A stretch of DNA of 22,778 nt from Candidatus Poseidoniaceae archaeon. GTDB taxonomy: Archaea; Thermoplasmatota; Poseidoniia; Poseidoniales; Poseidoniaceae. The translations under genes and the position numbers were made by a program. Location: contig JAQXFL010000073.1 of the NCBI GenBank assembly GCA_029250345.1, positions 1-22,778 of the forward strand, in the 5' to 3' direction. Position 1 is the stretch's first letter. Every line of letters starts with the position of its first letter. The notes below the pieces were generated by a model, which saw only the letters and a list, made by a program, of their open reading frames with translations, made no database searches and was not told the DNA's origin. Shown one piece after another: positions 1 to 7,776 of the stretch.

Positions 1-181
1 CGGGTATGAATTCTATTTCTGATATGCCGGTTTCTTCATTCAGTTCACGGCGCGCAGTCGAAAAATGGTCTTCATCGGTCTCTTCGACGTGGCCTTTTGG
101 GAAATCCCAGTGCCCTTGAGGATACTGGAGCAGAAGTACGGTTCCGTAGTTGACCAAAACAACGCCACACGAGGTCTCCAT
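1..181 (-). CDS. Nudix hydrolase, Ap4A-hydrolase-like (partial, N-terminal 60 residues)
   Basis: Read on the minus strand from ATG at 181, the frame gives METSCGVVLV, then QYPQGHWDFPKGHVEE, then ARRELNEETGI, and runs off the window. The FPKGHVE...RRELxEETGI block is a Nudix box, which binds Mg2+ and cleaves nucleoside diphosphate-linked compounds. The PKGHVE form and the METSCG start are typical of asymmetric diadenosine tetraphosphate hydrolases and related archaeal Nudix proteins. The box has one residue more than the usual G-x5-E-x7-RE spacing between its Gly and the RE pair. ATG 181 is the only ATG in the open frame before an upstream stop, and it leaves an 88-base divergent promoter region shared with the DHH gene. 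Family assignment is strong; the substrate is inferred. The C-terminal part lies outside the window. Confidence 0.85.
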   Translation of the reverse strand, partial: METSCGVVLVNYGTVLLLQYPQGHWDFPKGHVEETDEDHFSTARRELNEETGISEIEFIP

Positions 182-269
182 GGACAGAGCAGAGAGACGA
201 TAGGTCAAGTCAATTTTGGCGAAATGGTTTCCGATAACCTTCTTGAGCAGCGTGCACACGCATGTCGTT

Positions 270-1268
270 ATGCCTCATCCTACATCGCCGTTAGAAGAAG
301 CAGGTCTTCCTGATTTTAAGCGAATAATCGCAGACTCCGATCTTGATGGATTATGTGCAGCAGCTGTCCTCAAAGCGGCGAATCCAGATGCAGCAGTCCA
401 TTTCGCACATGCAGCGCTTGTACGCTCTGGTGCTTTGGATGAACTCATTGACCGTTCAACGGCAATGGTTGATTTGCCTTTTCATCCGGATTGTGGTTGG
501 TATCTGGACCATCATCAAACCAACCGGCCCAATGAAGAGGAGGAGAAACTGTTTATTTCGCGCGGCGGAACTTGTCACTGGGAATCGACCCCTTCAGCTG
601 CACGGTTAGCGTTCGATGTACTGAGCCCCTATATTGACTTGACACACCTTGAAGAAATAATGCCCATTGTCGATGCTCTTGATTCAGGTCAGATTCGAAG
701 GGAAGATTTCATTCAAGACGGGCCGGTATTGCAATTGGCTCGTTCGCTTTCTTTACGCGAGACAGAGCACATGCACCATGTGCTCAATCTTTTCTCCAAG
801 GGGGCATCGTTAGCAGAAGTGCTGGCCGATGAAGACATCATGCCGCACATCACGCGGGCCCGTGACGAACGAATTGCTGCACAAGCAGTCGTTGAACAAC
901 ATACTGAGATTATCGATCGACTTGCTATCTGCCGTATGGATGAGAAAGGGGTTCGCTCAAATGGATATCTTGTTACTGCGTGGGCAGGGGACAGGGCTGA
1001 TGCGTGCTGTATTGTTCATGGTTATGCAGACGGCTCGATTGAAACACCCGAACGCCCAGCACTCTCCGCCAGTTTTTATGCTAATTCTTTTCTCGAAAAT
1101 GGGCAGAATCGATTTGATTTGTCTCGCTTAGCGACAATGTTTGACCCAACCGGTGGCGGGCATGCTAATGCTTGTGGATGTCGCATCCAGCCACCCGGAG
1201 TCGAATCAAACCTTGAACTGTGGATTGAAGCGTGGAAGAATCGAAGTGTTGTTCTTGCCATTGAATGA
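270..1268 (+). CDS. DHH/DHHA1-family phosphoesterase
   Basis: A 332-residue soluble protein with the motifs of the DHH superfamily, whose Mn2+-dependent enzymes hydrolyse phosphodiester bonds in nanoRNA, cyclic dinucleotides, single-stranded DNA or polyphosphate. Visible motifs are DSDLDG (about residues 22-27, motif I), a lone Asp in MVDLPF (about 68), LDHHQTN (about 79-85, the DHH motif) and DALDSG (about 136-141). Near the C-terminus GGGHANACGCRI is the glycine-rich DHHA1 substrate-binding loop. The same frame is open back to an ATG at 216, but ATG 270 is preferred because it leaves normal room for the divergent promoter with the Nudix gene. Substrate cannot be read from sequence. It could be an NrnA-like nanoRNase, a RecJ-like exonuclease or a cyclic dinucleotide phosphodiesterase; no extra OB-fold or RecJ-specific domain is seen. 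The stop lies one base from the convergent membrane-protein gene. Confidence 0.88.
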   Translation: MPHPTSPLEEAGLPDFKRIIADSDLDGLCAAAVLKAANPDAAVHFAHAALVRSGALDELIDRSTAMVDLPFHPDCGWYLDHHQTNRPNEEEEKLFISRGGTCHWESTPSAARLAFDVLSPYIDLTHLEEIMPIVDALDSGQIRREDFIQDGPVLQLARSLSLRETEHMHHVLNLFSKGASLAEVLADEDIMPHITRARDERIAAQAVVEQHTEIIDRLAICRMDEKGVRSNGYLVTAWAGDRADACCIVHGYADGSIETPERPALSASFYANSFLENGQNRFDLSRLATMFDPTGGGHANACGCRIQPPGVESNLELWIEAWKNRSVVLAIE

Positions 1269-1269
1269 T

Positions 1270-1737
1270 TTACAATACAGCGAAGATATACAAAAATCCC
1301 AAGAAAGCATGCAAGAATACGAGGACAACCACAAGGTCAGCCGCTCTTCCATGACGCATTGCAATGTGCTTGAACTTCTTTCCTTGATTCCGGGCATCTC
1401 GAGCCTGCCGCCCCATACGTGCTAGAACGAACAGAAGTACGAAACCAACTGGGCCCATGAATCCATGAAGACTTCCTGGTATGAGTGATCTGAACACGTC
1501 TTCACCATCTCGCCAACCGGTTATGCCTCGGCTGATGAATGCGATACAAATGACAACAAACGTTGCCCAAACAAGCCGGTTTCCATTTTTTTCATGTTTT
1601 GCGAGGGCTGTTTTTCGCAGTTCACCTTTGAGTTCATGGCTTTTTTTACGCCAAGAATATTGCCACCAAATCCACACCAGTAGCCCAGAGGCGAGAAGGG
1701 GGTGAAGGAGCAAAATTGCAACTCGAACCGGATCCAT
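1270..1737 (-). CDS. Four-helix membrane protein, DUF4079/cytochrome b561-like
   Basis: A 155-residue integral membrane protein. Hydrophobic segments lie at about residues 6-25, 56-72, 92-108 and 133-153, separated by basic loops (YSWRKKSHELKGELRK and RMGRQARDARNQGKKFKH). Conserved-looking histidines fall in or near the helices: HPLL at 12, HGFMGP at about 90, and the HIAMRH pair before the last helix, which itself contains LHAFLG. This His pattern and the four-helix layout resemble DUF4079 and cytochrome b561-type haem proteins, so haem binding is possible but only inferred. ATG 1737 is the natural start. The gene is divergent from the PIN gene across 143 bases and convergent with the DHH gene at one-base spacing. 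No partner gene is obvious. Confidence 0.72.
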   Translation of the reverse strand: MDPVRVAILLLHPLLASGLLVWIWWQYSWRKKSHELKGELRKTALAKHEKNGNRLVWATFVVICIAFISRGITGWRDGEDVFRSLIPGSLHGFMGPVGFVLLFVLARMGRQARDARNQGKKFKHIAMRHGRAADLVVVLVFLHAFLGFLYIFAVL

Positions 1738-1880
1738 CTCGCTCCCAGTTTCAAGCCAAGCGTTCTTTGTTCATTGTTGTTCGCAGATATTTGCTTCCCG
1801 TTCTGCTGTTTGATTTCATGAAGGCCGTGCCGGTGGGTTGAAGGAGGGTAGGTTGAGCCAAGAGGGTAGGGGGGGGCATT
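1738..1880. promoter_or_regulatory. Divergent intergenic region with 9-bp direct repeat and G8 run
   Basis: This 143-base gap must hold the promoters for both the membrane protein (-) and the PIN giant (+). The sequence GAGGGTAGG occurs twice on the plus strand, at 1844-1852 and 1862-1870. The second copy runs into a tract of eight Gs at 1869-1876, just before the TTG start at 1881. The purine-rich block could act as a ribosome binding site or regulator site; the sequence alone does not decide. No convincing TATA box was picked out. Confidence 0.35.
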
Positions 1881-4800
1881 TTGCAAGAGACATACATAGC
1901 GAACTGCCTCAAAGAGGCGTTCAAAACGAACATTACGAAGAATCGACGTCAAGCGATTGTGGTTAAGATTCCTGACTGGCAACTGCTTGAGAAACCCTGG
2001 CGTCCACTTCTCCTTCTTGCTCTGGCTGAAACAGAGCTACCCGCAGCCGATGAAGACTCTGAATCAACTCCTCGCCGCCGAACTTCGGGTGGACGTGGAC
2101 GAAGTCGACGGGGTGGAAGAGGCGCTACGGGGCCAATGGACCTGCTCCCAACCGCGCAAGAAATGCTTCTGCCCTCAGATTCTTCTCCAGCATACCGGTT
2201 GGCTGTATTGATGGTTCACAAACTTCTCAACAAAGATGAATGGGAAGAAGAATGGGAAGTCACTGAAAAATCACTTCGCGACACGTGCCTGGAAAAGGGC
2301 GTTCATCCTGTCTGGCATGATTTGGCCCAACGAACCGCAGTTCTCGCCCAGTTTGCCGCTTTCCCGAAGGCGAAAGTCTCCAAAGCAAAGGCTGGCAAGA
2401 AAGTAAAACTTGATTCCGCTTTCATCAATCCTGCCAATTCAGAAGAATTGATTCTTGCTATTGAGGCAATATCTCCGTCAATCACCGATGCTGAATCACA
2501 AGTTGCTCTACGAACTGTCGTTTCACAACTCTCTGCAGGACGTTCAGTACAACCAGGAAAAGTTTTGCTGAGTATGGAAGGGCAAGCCTCTGCTCTAAGC
2601 GTACTACTCTCTCTCGTTTCAGGAAATGACCCCGCTGAGTCATTGAAAACTCTCAGTTCCGTAGACGAGGAATTAGGTTCACAACTTTCAGACTTCTACG
2701 CCCTCAGTCAAGGGAATGTAACAGACTGGAAGAAATCGAAAGCAGCCAAGGGTGGGCATTCTCTTGCAGATGCACGACAACTTATGGCTTGGGAAAACGC
2801 ACCTGATGAAGCTGCGAAATTATCTTCAAAACAACTCACAGAAGGATTGGATCTCCTTCGCGAGAAGACAACCAATGCTTCGCAAATTGAGAAAGTCATG
2901 TGGTGGAGGCTGAACGCACTGCACAAGGAAGGAAAGGCTGAGGAAACTGTTCAATTACTGACCAGTCTCAAACTCGACCAGCACACGGAATTATCCCGAA
3001 TCACACCTCTCTTGGCTGACTTATCCAGTGAAACACTCGATCAGTGGTTGTTGGAGCAGATACCTGTTTTGGATGACGGTGCGCTGGTTGCTCTTATCCA
3101 AATGGACACATTATCACTCGATATCCGTTCCGCGTCTGCCAAGAATCTCAGCACAGAATCGGTTGAAGCGCATGAAAAGGTGCTGCCACTTCTCATCGAC
3201 ATCTATACTCAGAGCATGGAATTATCGCTCCTTGCTCAAATTATTACCTCGGATGACCTCATTCCGATGTCTCATCCTTACGAAACGCTCCTCGTTTCAC
3301 ATCTTCTTGATGCCGGAAGCGACAGTGAACTTTGGGTGCAAGTTCGTGCAGCACGTCGAACCGCACTTTCACAGATTCACAGCATTGACGCACCCGATTC
3401 CTTTTCCTCAACTTCTGAAGCATTGTTGATGCTGTTTGAAGGTGAAAACATCGAAGATGAGCGCCTTACGACGGTTCTCGACCGCCAAGGCCTACGAGCA
3501 TTTGGACCAATTCGCCAAGCGTTGCGAGATGGCGGAAGTGGAATCGCCTCCTCAACCCATCTTTCGAATCTTGAGCAGAGCGTTATTGCGGCAGACTTGA
3601 CAGCAATGGAGCGAATTTTGTTCAGTGCCGTCATTTCCACACTTCGCCTCAATTACGTCGGCTTGATGCTTCAGCACGGTAATTCCGATGCTGAAAATAT
3701 TGAGACACTTAACCTGCTCCTAAGCGACCCATCCATACCTACGGGAATGATTCATAGCGTGCGCCATTTGGTTTTGGAACACGACATAGGGCTTCCATCT
3801 CTGGTTCGATGGTATCAGCATAATGATGCTCTCTCCCCATGGCACACACTTGCCCGTGCAGCAGTTTACGCATCGAATAACGAAGAATTGAACGCTGCTA
3901 GGGATTACAGAAAAGCTGGCGATCATGAGGATTTTGATTACGAACACTCGCTTACTCTCTATCGAAAGGCTTTGATTCACCTTGCGTTTGCGGAACAATG
4001 GCGTGAGGCTGTTGAATTACTCGATGCCCAACCCGCATTGAAGAGCGCCATTACCCAACGATTCCAACTTTACTTGCGTGTTTCGTATACTGCTAAATCC
4101 AAAGATACTAATTCGGCAACGAAACTCCTCAAGGATTTCGTCAAACGTTCCCGCATGGTGGCTGAAGAAAACGAAGAGGGTGAAATGGTCGAAGTGCTAC
4201 GCGTGTATCACGCCGAAGACGATTTGGATATGCTGAAAACATACCCGTTGGAACACCCTCGGCCGCTGCCAACAGATCCGTTCTGTGGCCGTGTTACAGC
4301 CGCAACCAATTCACTTCACAAGAACCGCCGCCGCCAAAAGAACACATTCGATATCCGGTTTAACCAATTGATGCAAGGTGGCTCGCCATCTGCCGAGGAA
4401 GTCTACGCCTTGGCAAGTGAAGCGGCAAAGGTGCGCCCAGTTGATGGATTGATGTTCCTTGAACGTGCTCAAAACAGCCCGCTGTTCACCGATTCGGAAA
4501 TCCGTAGACTCCAACAAGCAGAGAACTCATTGTTCTCCATAAACAAGGGGCAGATACCGAATGCATCTCGCCGTTACCTTCGTAATCTTTCTTTGGCTCC
4601 ATTGGTTCTCGTCGACACGAACATTCTCGTTGACGCATTGATTGACCGCATTTCCGAAAAGTTGCATTTGGTCAGTGAAGCCAGTCTTGATGTACGCGGC
4701 CAGGGGAGTTTCCACAAGATTCTATTGAGCAAGTCGAAGGATAAGAAATTGCATTTGTGGTTGCCTGCCGTCGTTAAGCAGGAGTTGCGCGGCATTGCAT

Positions 4801-5282
4801 CTGGTATTCAGCACCTCAAGGCTCGATTCGATGATTCACTCGTTTCCCCAGAATTGCTCGATAACATCTTCAGTGCCAAAACCATCGATTCTTTGGTTGA
4901 GGATGTTCTCAAAGATTACAACACTTGGCGACCTCTCAATCTTGATTTAGAGAAAGAAGCGGAATCCGCTGAAAATGTGGAAGCAATTGAGCAATTCCTG
5001 CGCGACTCAACAGAGATTTACGAAGAGATAACGGCGATGAAGCGCACGCGTGGCGAACCTCTCCGTACTGTCCTTGATGGCCGTGATGTGTATCCTGAAG
5101 CACCAGACCGCGTAATCATGCAGATAGCTTCACAACTCGCAACTCAATCACTGCAAGACCTTGGAACCGTTTTGGTGGCAACACGAGACGGTGACTTTAC
5201 TCTTGTCGCACGAGCTTTCGAAGAGCAATTCGGTTTCGGAATTGCGAAGAACAGTCGTTCTCTAAACGCTTGGCTCAAGTGA
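1881..5282 (+). CDS. Giant helical-repeat protein with C-terminal PIN nuclease domain
   Basis: A 1133-residue protein, far larger than ordinary PIN toxins of about 130 residues. Residues 1-60 form a basic N-terminal segment ending in an acidic stretch. Residues 64-81 are Arg/Gly/Ser-rich with RGR and RGG-like motifs, as in RNA-binding linkers. Residues about 90-900 are mostly amphipathic helix, with TPR/HEAT-like stretches such as the WREAVELLDAQPALKSA region. From about 905 comes a PIN domain: VDTNILVDAL (D912), KQELRG (E968), PDRVIMQIA (D1076) and ATRDGDFTLVA (D1103, D1105). These are the usual acidic metal ligands of a PIN endoribonuclease, so the site looks intact. The start is TTG 1881; an in-frame stop lies 24 bases upstream and the next Met is residue 86, too late. 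No antitoxin-like gene is adjacent, so a free-standing RNA-processing or quality-control role is more likely than toxin-antitoxin. Function is inferred. Confidence 0.85.
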   Translation: MQETYIANCLKEAFKTNITKNRRQAIVVKIPDWQLLEKPWRPLLLLALAETELPAADEDSESTPRRRTSGGRGRSRRGGRGATGPMDLLPTAQEMLLPSDSSPAYRLAVLMVHKLLNKDEWEEEWEVTEKSLRDTCLEKGVHPVWHDLAQRTAVLAQFAAFPKAKVSKAKAGKKVKLDSAFINPANSEELILAIEAISPSITDAESQVALRTVVSQLSAGRSVQPGKVLLSMEGQASALSVLLSLVSGNDPAESLKTLSSVDEELGSQLSDFYALSQGNVTDWKKSKAAKGGHSLADARQLMAWENAPDEAAKLSSKQLTEGLDLLREKTTNASQIEKVMWWRLNALHKEGKAEETVQLLTSLKLDQHTELSRITPLLADLSSETLDQWLLEQIPVLDDGALVALIQMDTLSLDIRSASAKNLSTESVEAHEKVLPLLIDIYTQSMELSLLAQIITSDDLIPMSHPYETLLVSHLLDAGSDSELWVQVRAARRTALSQIHSIDAPDSFSSTSEALLMLFEGENIEDERLTTVLDRQGLRAFGPIRQALRDGGSGIASSTHLSNLEQSVIAADLTAMERILFSAVISTLRLNYVGLMLQHGNSDAENIETLNLLLSDPSIPTGMIHSVRHLVLEHDIGLPSLVRWYQHNDALSPWHTLARAAVYASNNEELNAARDYRKAGDHEDFDYEHSLTLYRKALIHLAFAEQWREAVELLDAQPALKSAITQRFQLYLRVSYTAKSKDTNSATKLLKDFVKRSRMVAEENEEGEMVEVLRVYHAEDDLDMLKTYPLEHPRPLPTDPFCGRVTAATNSLHKNRRRQKNTFDIRFNQLMQGGSPSAEEVYALASEAAKVRPVDGLMFLERAQNSPLFTDSEIRRLQQAENSLFSINKGQIPNASRRYLRNLSLAPLVLVDTNILVDALIDRISEKLHLVSEASLDVRGQGSFHKILLSKSKDKKLHLWLPAVVKQELRGIASGIQHLKARFDDSLVSPELLDNIFSAKTIDSLVEDVLKDYNTWRPLNLDLEKEAESAENVEAIEQFLRDSTEIYEEITAMKRTRGEPLRTVLDGRDVYPEAPDRVIMQIASQLATQSLQDLGTVLVATRDGDFTLVARAFEEQFGFGIAKNSRSLNAWLK

Positions 5283-5285
5283 GCC

Positions 5286-6512
5286 TCACATGTGTGAGAT
5301 CATTGCATCGCCAAAGGCACTGCATGAGAGAAGTGTAGCGTCATCCATCAAACGTTCAAAGTCGTAGGTTACAGTTTTAGCAGAAATTGCTCCTTCCATT
5401 CCCTTGACAATGAGGTCAGCAGCTTCGCCCCAGCCCATATGTCGCAGCATCATTTCTGCGGAGAGGATAAGTGAACCAGGGTTCACTTTGTCTTGTCCGG
5501 TATACTTTGGCGCAGTACCGTGTGTAGCTTCAAAGATTGAAATGCCGGTATCGTAGTTGATGTTGGCGCCCGGGGCAATTCCAATTCCGCCAACTTGTGC
5601 AGCAAGTGCATCTGAGATGTAATCGCCGTTCAAGTTCATGGTAGTCAGCACTGAATATTCAGCAGGACGGGTGATGATTTGTTGGAGCATAGCATCAGCG
5701 ATTACGTCTTTGACAAGGATTGTTTTTCCAGTATTTGGGTTCTCGAAAGTGCACCATGGCCCACCGTCGAGTTCAACAGCACCGAATTCTTCCTTAGCAA
5801 GAGAATATCCCCAATCTCGGAATCCACCTTCAGTGAATTTCATGATGTTGCCTTTGTGGACGAGAGTGACGCTTTCTTTGTCGTTGTCAATGGCATATTG
5901 GAATGCGGCGCGTACAATACGTGCCGTTCCTTCTTGAGAAATCGGCTTAATTCCAATCCCGGATGTGTTTGGGAATCGAATTTTGTCAACGCCCATTTCG
6001 TTTTGTAGGAAATCAATGAGTTTCTTGACTCCATCACTGCCGGCTTCCCATTCTATCCCCGCGTACACGTCTTCGCTGTTTTCTCTGAAGATAATCATGT
6101 CGACATCACCAGGTGATTTGACCGGGGATGGAGTTCCGTCGTACCATCGGACTGGTCGAACGCATGCGTAAAGGTCGAGTTTCTGTCGAAGTGCAACATT
6201 GAGGGAGCGTATTCCCCCGCCAACCGGGGTTGTTAGTGGACCTTTGATGGACACAAGACCATTTCGCATTGCGTCAAGTGTCGCTTGTGGCAACCATTCT
6301 CCAGTAGCGTTGAATGCCTTTTCACCAGCGAGGACTTCGGACCAAACGATGCTCTTTTCACCGTTATAGGATTTTGAAACAGCAGCATCTACAACCTTCA
6401 TCATGACAGGAGTGATGTCGATGCCGATTCCATCCCCTTCGATGTAGTGAATAATTGGGTCGTTCGGGATGTTGAGTTTACCATCCATCATTGTTACCGG
6501 TGTTCCTGCCAT
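5286..6512 (-). CDS. icd: NADP-dependent isocitrate dehydrogenase
   Basis: A 408-residue enzyme of the TCA cycle that oxidatively decarboxylates isocitrate to 2-oxoglutarate in the cytosol. It resembles the Escherichia coli enzyme closely along its whole length. Visible markers are IEGDGIG near residue 25, the substrate loop IRSLNVALRQ (S103, N105, R109), RENSEDVYAGIEW and GPWCTFENP. The cofactor region HGTAPKYTGQDKVNPGS has the Lys-Tyr pair, with KTVTYDFERLM supplying the later Tyr and Arg, a set known to select NADP over NAD. ATG 6512 gives a full-length protein. The gene is divergent from the OsmC gene (58-base gap) and convergent with the PIN gene (3-base gap). A lineage with archaeal information genes carrying such a bacterial-looking Icd suggests old transfer, but that is inference. 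Confidence 0.97.
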   Translation of the reverse strand: MAGTPVTMMDGKLNIPNDPIIHYIEGDGIGIDITPVMMKVVDAAVSKSYNGEKSIVWSEVLAGEKAFNATGEWLPQATLDAMRNGLVSIKGPLTTPVGGGIRSLNVALRQKLDLYACVRPVRWYDGTPSPVKSPGDVDMIIFRENSEDVYAGIEWEAGSDGVKKLIDFLQNEMGVDKIRFPNTSGIGIKPISQEGTARIVRAAFQYAIDNDKESVTLVHKGNIMKFTEGGFRDWGYSLAKEEFGAVELDGGPWCTFENPNTGKTILVKDVIADAMLQQIITRPAEYSVLTTMNLNGDYISDALAAQVGGIGIAPGANINYDTGISIFEATHGTAPKYTGQDKVNPGSLILSAEMMLRHMGWGEAADLIVKGMEGAISAKTVTYDFERLMDDATLLSCSAFGDAMISHM

Positions 6513-6570
6513 GTCAATCGTTCATTCCCACATGCATCCCCTTCAAGAATGAACCGCCCCACGGACCTCC

Positions 6571-6954
6571 ATGCAGGGGCGAGTCGAGTGGACAGGAGAA
6601 TATGGGCTAAAGTGTATCAATTCAAATCAGCAAAGCCTTGACATCGACTGGGAAAATGGACCTTCGCCAATGCAAATCACGCTACAAATGGTGGCGGCTT
6701 GTTCTGTTGTCGACGTGATTGGCGGACTCAAGGACAGATCGTTCAGCGAAGTATGGGTCGAAATCGACAGCACGAGAGCAGAATCCGCTCCGCGTGTGTT
6801 TACTTCAATTCAACTCGAATACCATGTTAAAGGAAACGTTCCTCGGAAACTTGTCGAACGCCTCGTAGAGAAAAGTCATGAGAAGTACTGCAGTGTTTCC
6901 AACATGTTAACAGAAGTTGACATTACATCAACCGTCGTTCTTCACGATGCTTAA
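6571..6954 (+). CDS. OsmC-family protein, YhfA-like
   Basis: A 127-residue OsmC/Ohr superfamily protein; these are homodimeric thiol peroxidases or related redox proteins. The core helix reads PMQITLQMVAACSVVDVI with Cys44. A second cysteine, Cys107, lies in EKYCSVSNML. This pair sits where the two active-site cysteines of the family fall. Motifs NGPSPMQ, PRVFTSIQLEYHV and EKYCSVSNMLTEV match the YhfA branch better than Ohr or true OsmC. The physiological substrate of that branch is not well known; organic hydroperoxide reduction is the safest guess. It starts 58 bases from icd on the opposite strand, so the two promoters share that gap. Its last four bases overlap the end of the convergent acidic protein. 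Confidence 0.9.
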   Translation: MQGRVEWTGEYGLKCINSNQQSLDIDWENGPSPMQITLQMVAACSVVDVIGGLKDRSFSEVWVEIDSTRAESAPRVFTSIQLEYHVKGNVPRKLVERLVEKSHEKYCSVSNMLTEVDITSTVVLHDA

Positions 6955-7616
6955 ACCGCTGATTTGCCCGTAACAAGGTTCAGGTTCGATAACGAATCCA
7001 TTGCTTGCATCAAGAGTTCACGCAGTGCATTGTAGAGTGGATACCAAGATTGGGCAAGGTGCGAAGGCGGGTTGACAGGTAGGGCACCGTCTCCAGTGGA
7101 GAGTACTGTTGCAAACGGCCTGACTTGTCCAGTTCCAACCATGTCGATGATGAGTGAGAGATGGTACGCTTCTTTTTCTTTGATCACCTTGGCGGTTTCA
7201 ATTTCAGCTCGTGCTTCTGCTGGTAAGTTGGCCAACCAATTATCGCCTCTTTCCGCTCTCGCATGAAGTTCTTTCTTGACGAGCACCTCGAGCAATTCGG
7301 TAATCACTTCGTTGGAGAGAGTGTGTTGAGTAATTGGGACGGTCTGCACAGGTTCGTGCATGGGAGCATCTTCAGACATAAGTCCGAACATTCCTGCTGG
7401 TTCATCTTCGAGTCCAAACATTGTGTCGGCAACTAGAGTTTCTTCATCGTCATCGTCCATGAACGCTGCTAACGGGTCGTGATTGATGTTGGCTAATGCC
7501 GGCTGATTGACGGCATGAGATACGGATCGACCCGGAGGAGTCGCACCAAGTATGGCAAACATATCGATTTCCTCTTCTTCTTCCTGTTCAATTGGTGCAG
7601 TATCCCAAGGTCCCAT
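6951..7616 (-). CDS. Acidic-N-terminus protein of unknown function
   Basis: A 221-residue soluble protein I do not recognise. Residues 1-95 are low-complexity and strongly acidic (EQEEEEEIDMF, FMDDDDEET, FGLEDEPAG, LMSEDAP), and probably disordered. Three short hydrophobic-acidic patches, IDMFAIL, DTMFGLED and GMFGLMSED, look like repeated short linear motifs that could bind a partner. Residues about 96-215 appear folded and helical (NEVITELLEVLVKKELHARA, AEARAEIETAKVIKEKEAY) and end in a helix LYNALRELLMQAMDSLSNL. There is no signal peptide or membrane segment. ATG 7616 is preceded by a GAAAGG block. The layout suggests an adaptor or regulatory subunit, but nothing in the sequence names a function. 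Confidence 0.75.
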   Translation of the reverse strand: MGPWDTAPIEQEEEEEIDMFAILGATPPGRSVSHAVNQPALANINHDPLAAFMDDDDEETLVADTMFGLEDEPAGMFGLMSEDAPMHEPVQTVPITQHTLSNEVITELLEVLVKKELHARAERGDNWLANLPAEARAEIETAKVIKEKEAYHLSLIIDMVGTGQVRPFATVLSTGDGALPVNPPSHLAQSWYPLYNALRELLMQAMDSLSNLNLVTGKSAV

Positions 7617-7776
7617 CCTTTCACTTCCACACTTACATTCGCCTTCTACTACATGAAAGAATGTTTTTTTGAGGTGATATTTGATCGCACAATTTAGCGA
7701 TAGATTATCAAGTAAGAGGGGTATGTATTTCGGAAAGAGTCATATGAGACGCACGAACAGTTTCTTCTGAAGTCCA

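Noticed and set aside
1521..1982. Minus-strand open frame spanning the divergent gap between the membrane protein and the PIN gene
   Set aside because: It overlaps both genes in another frame, has low-complexity non-domain sequence, and would remove the promoter space. The 155-residue membrane protein has clear helices.
5285..5298. Short inverted repeat CTCACA-TG-TGTGAG between the convergent PIN and icd genes, considered as a bidirectional terminator
   Set aside because: The loop would be only two bases (or the stem five pairs), it contains the icd stop codon, and there is no T-run on either side. It may be chance.
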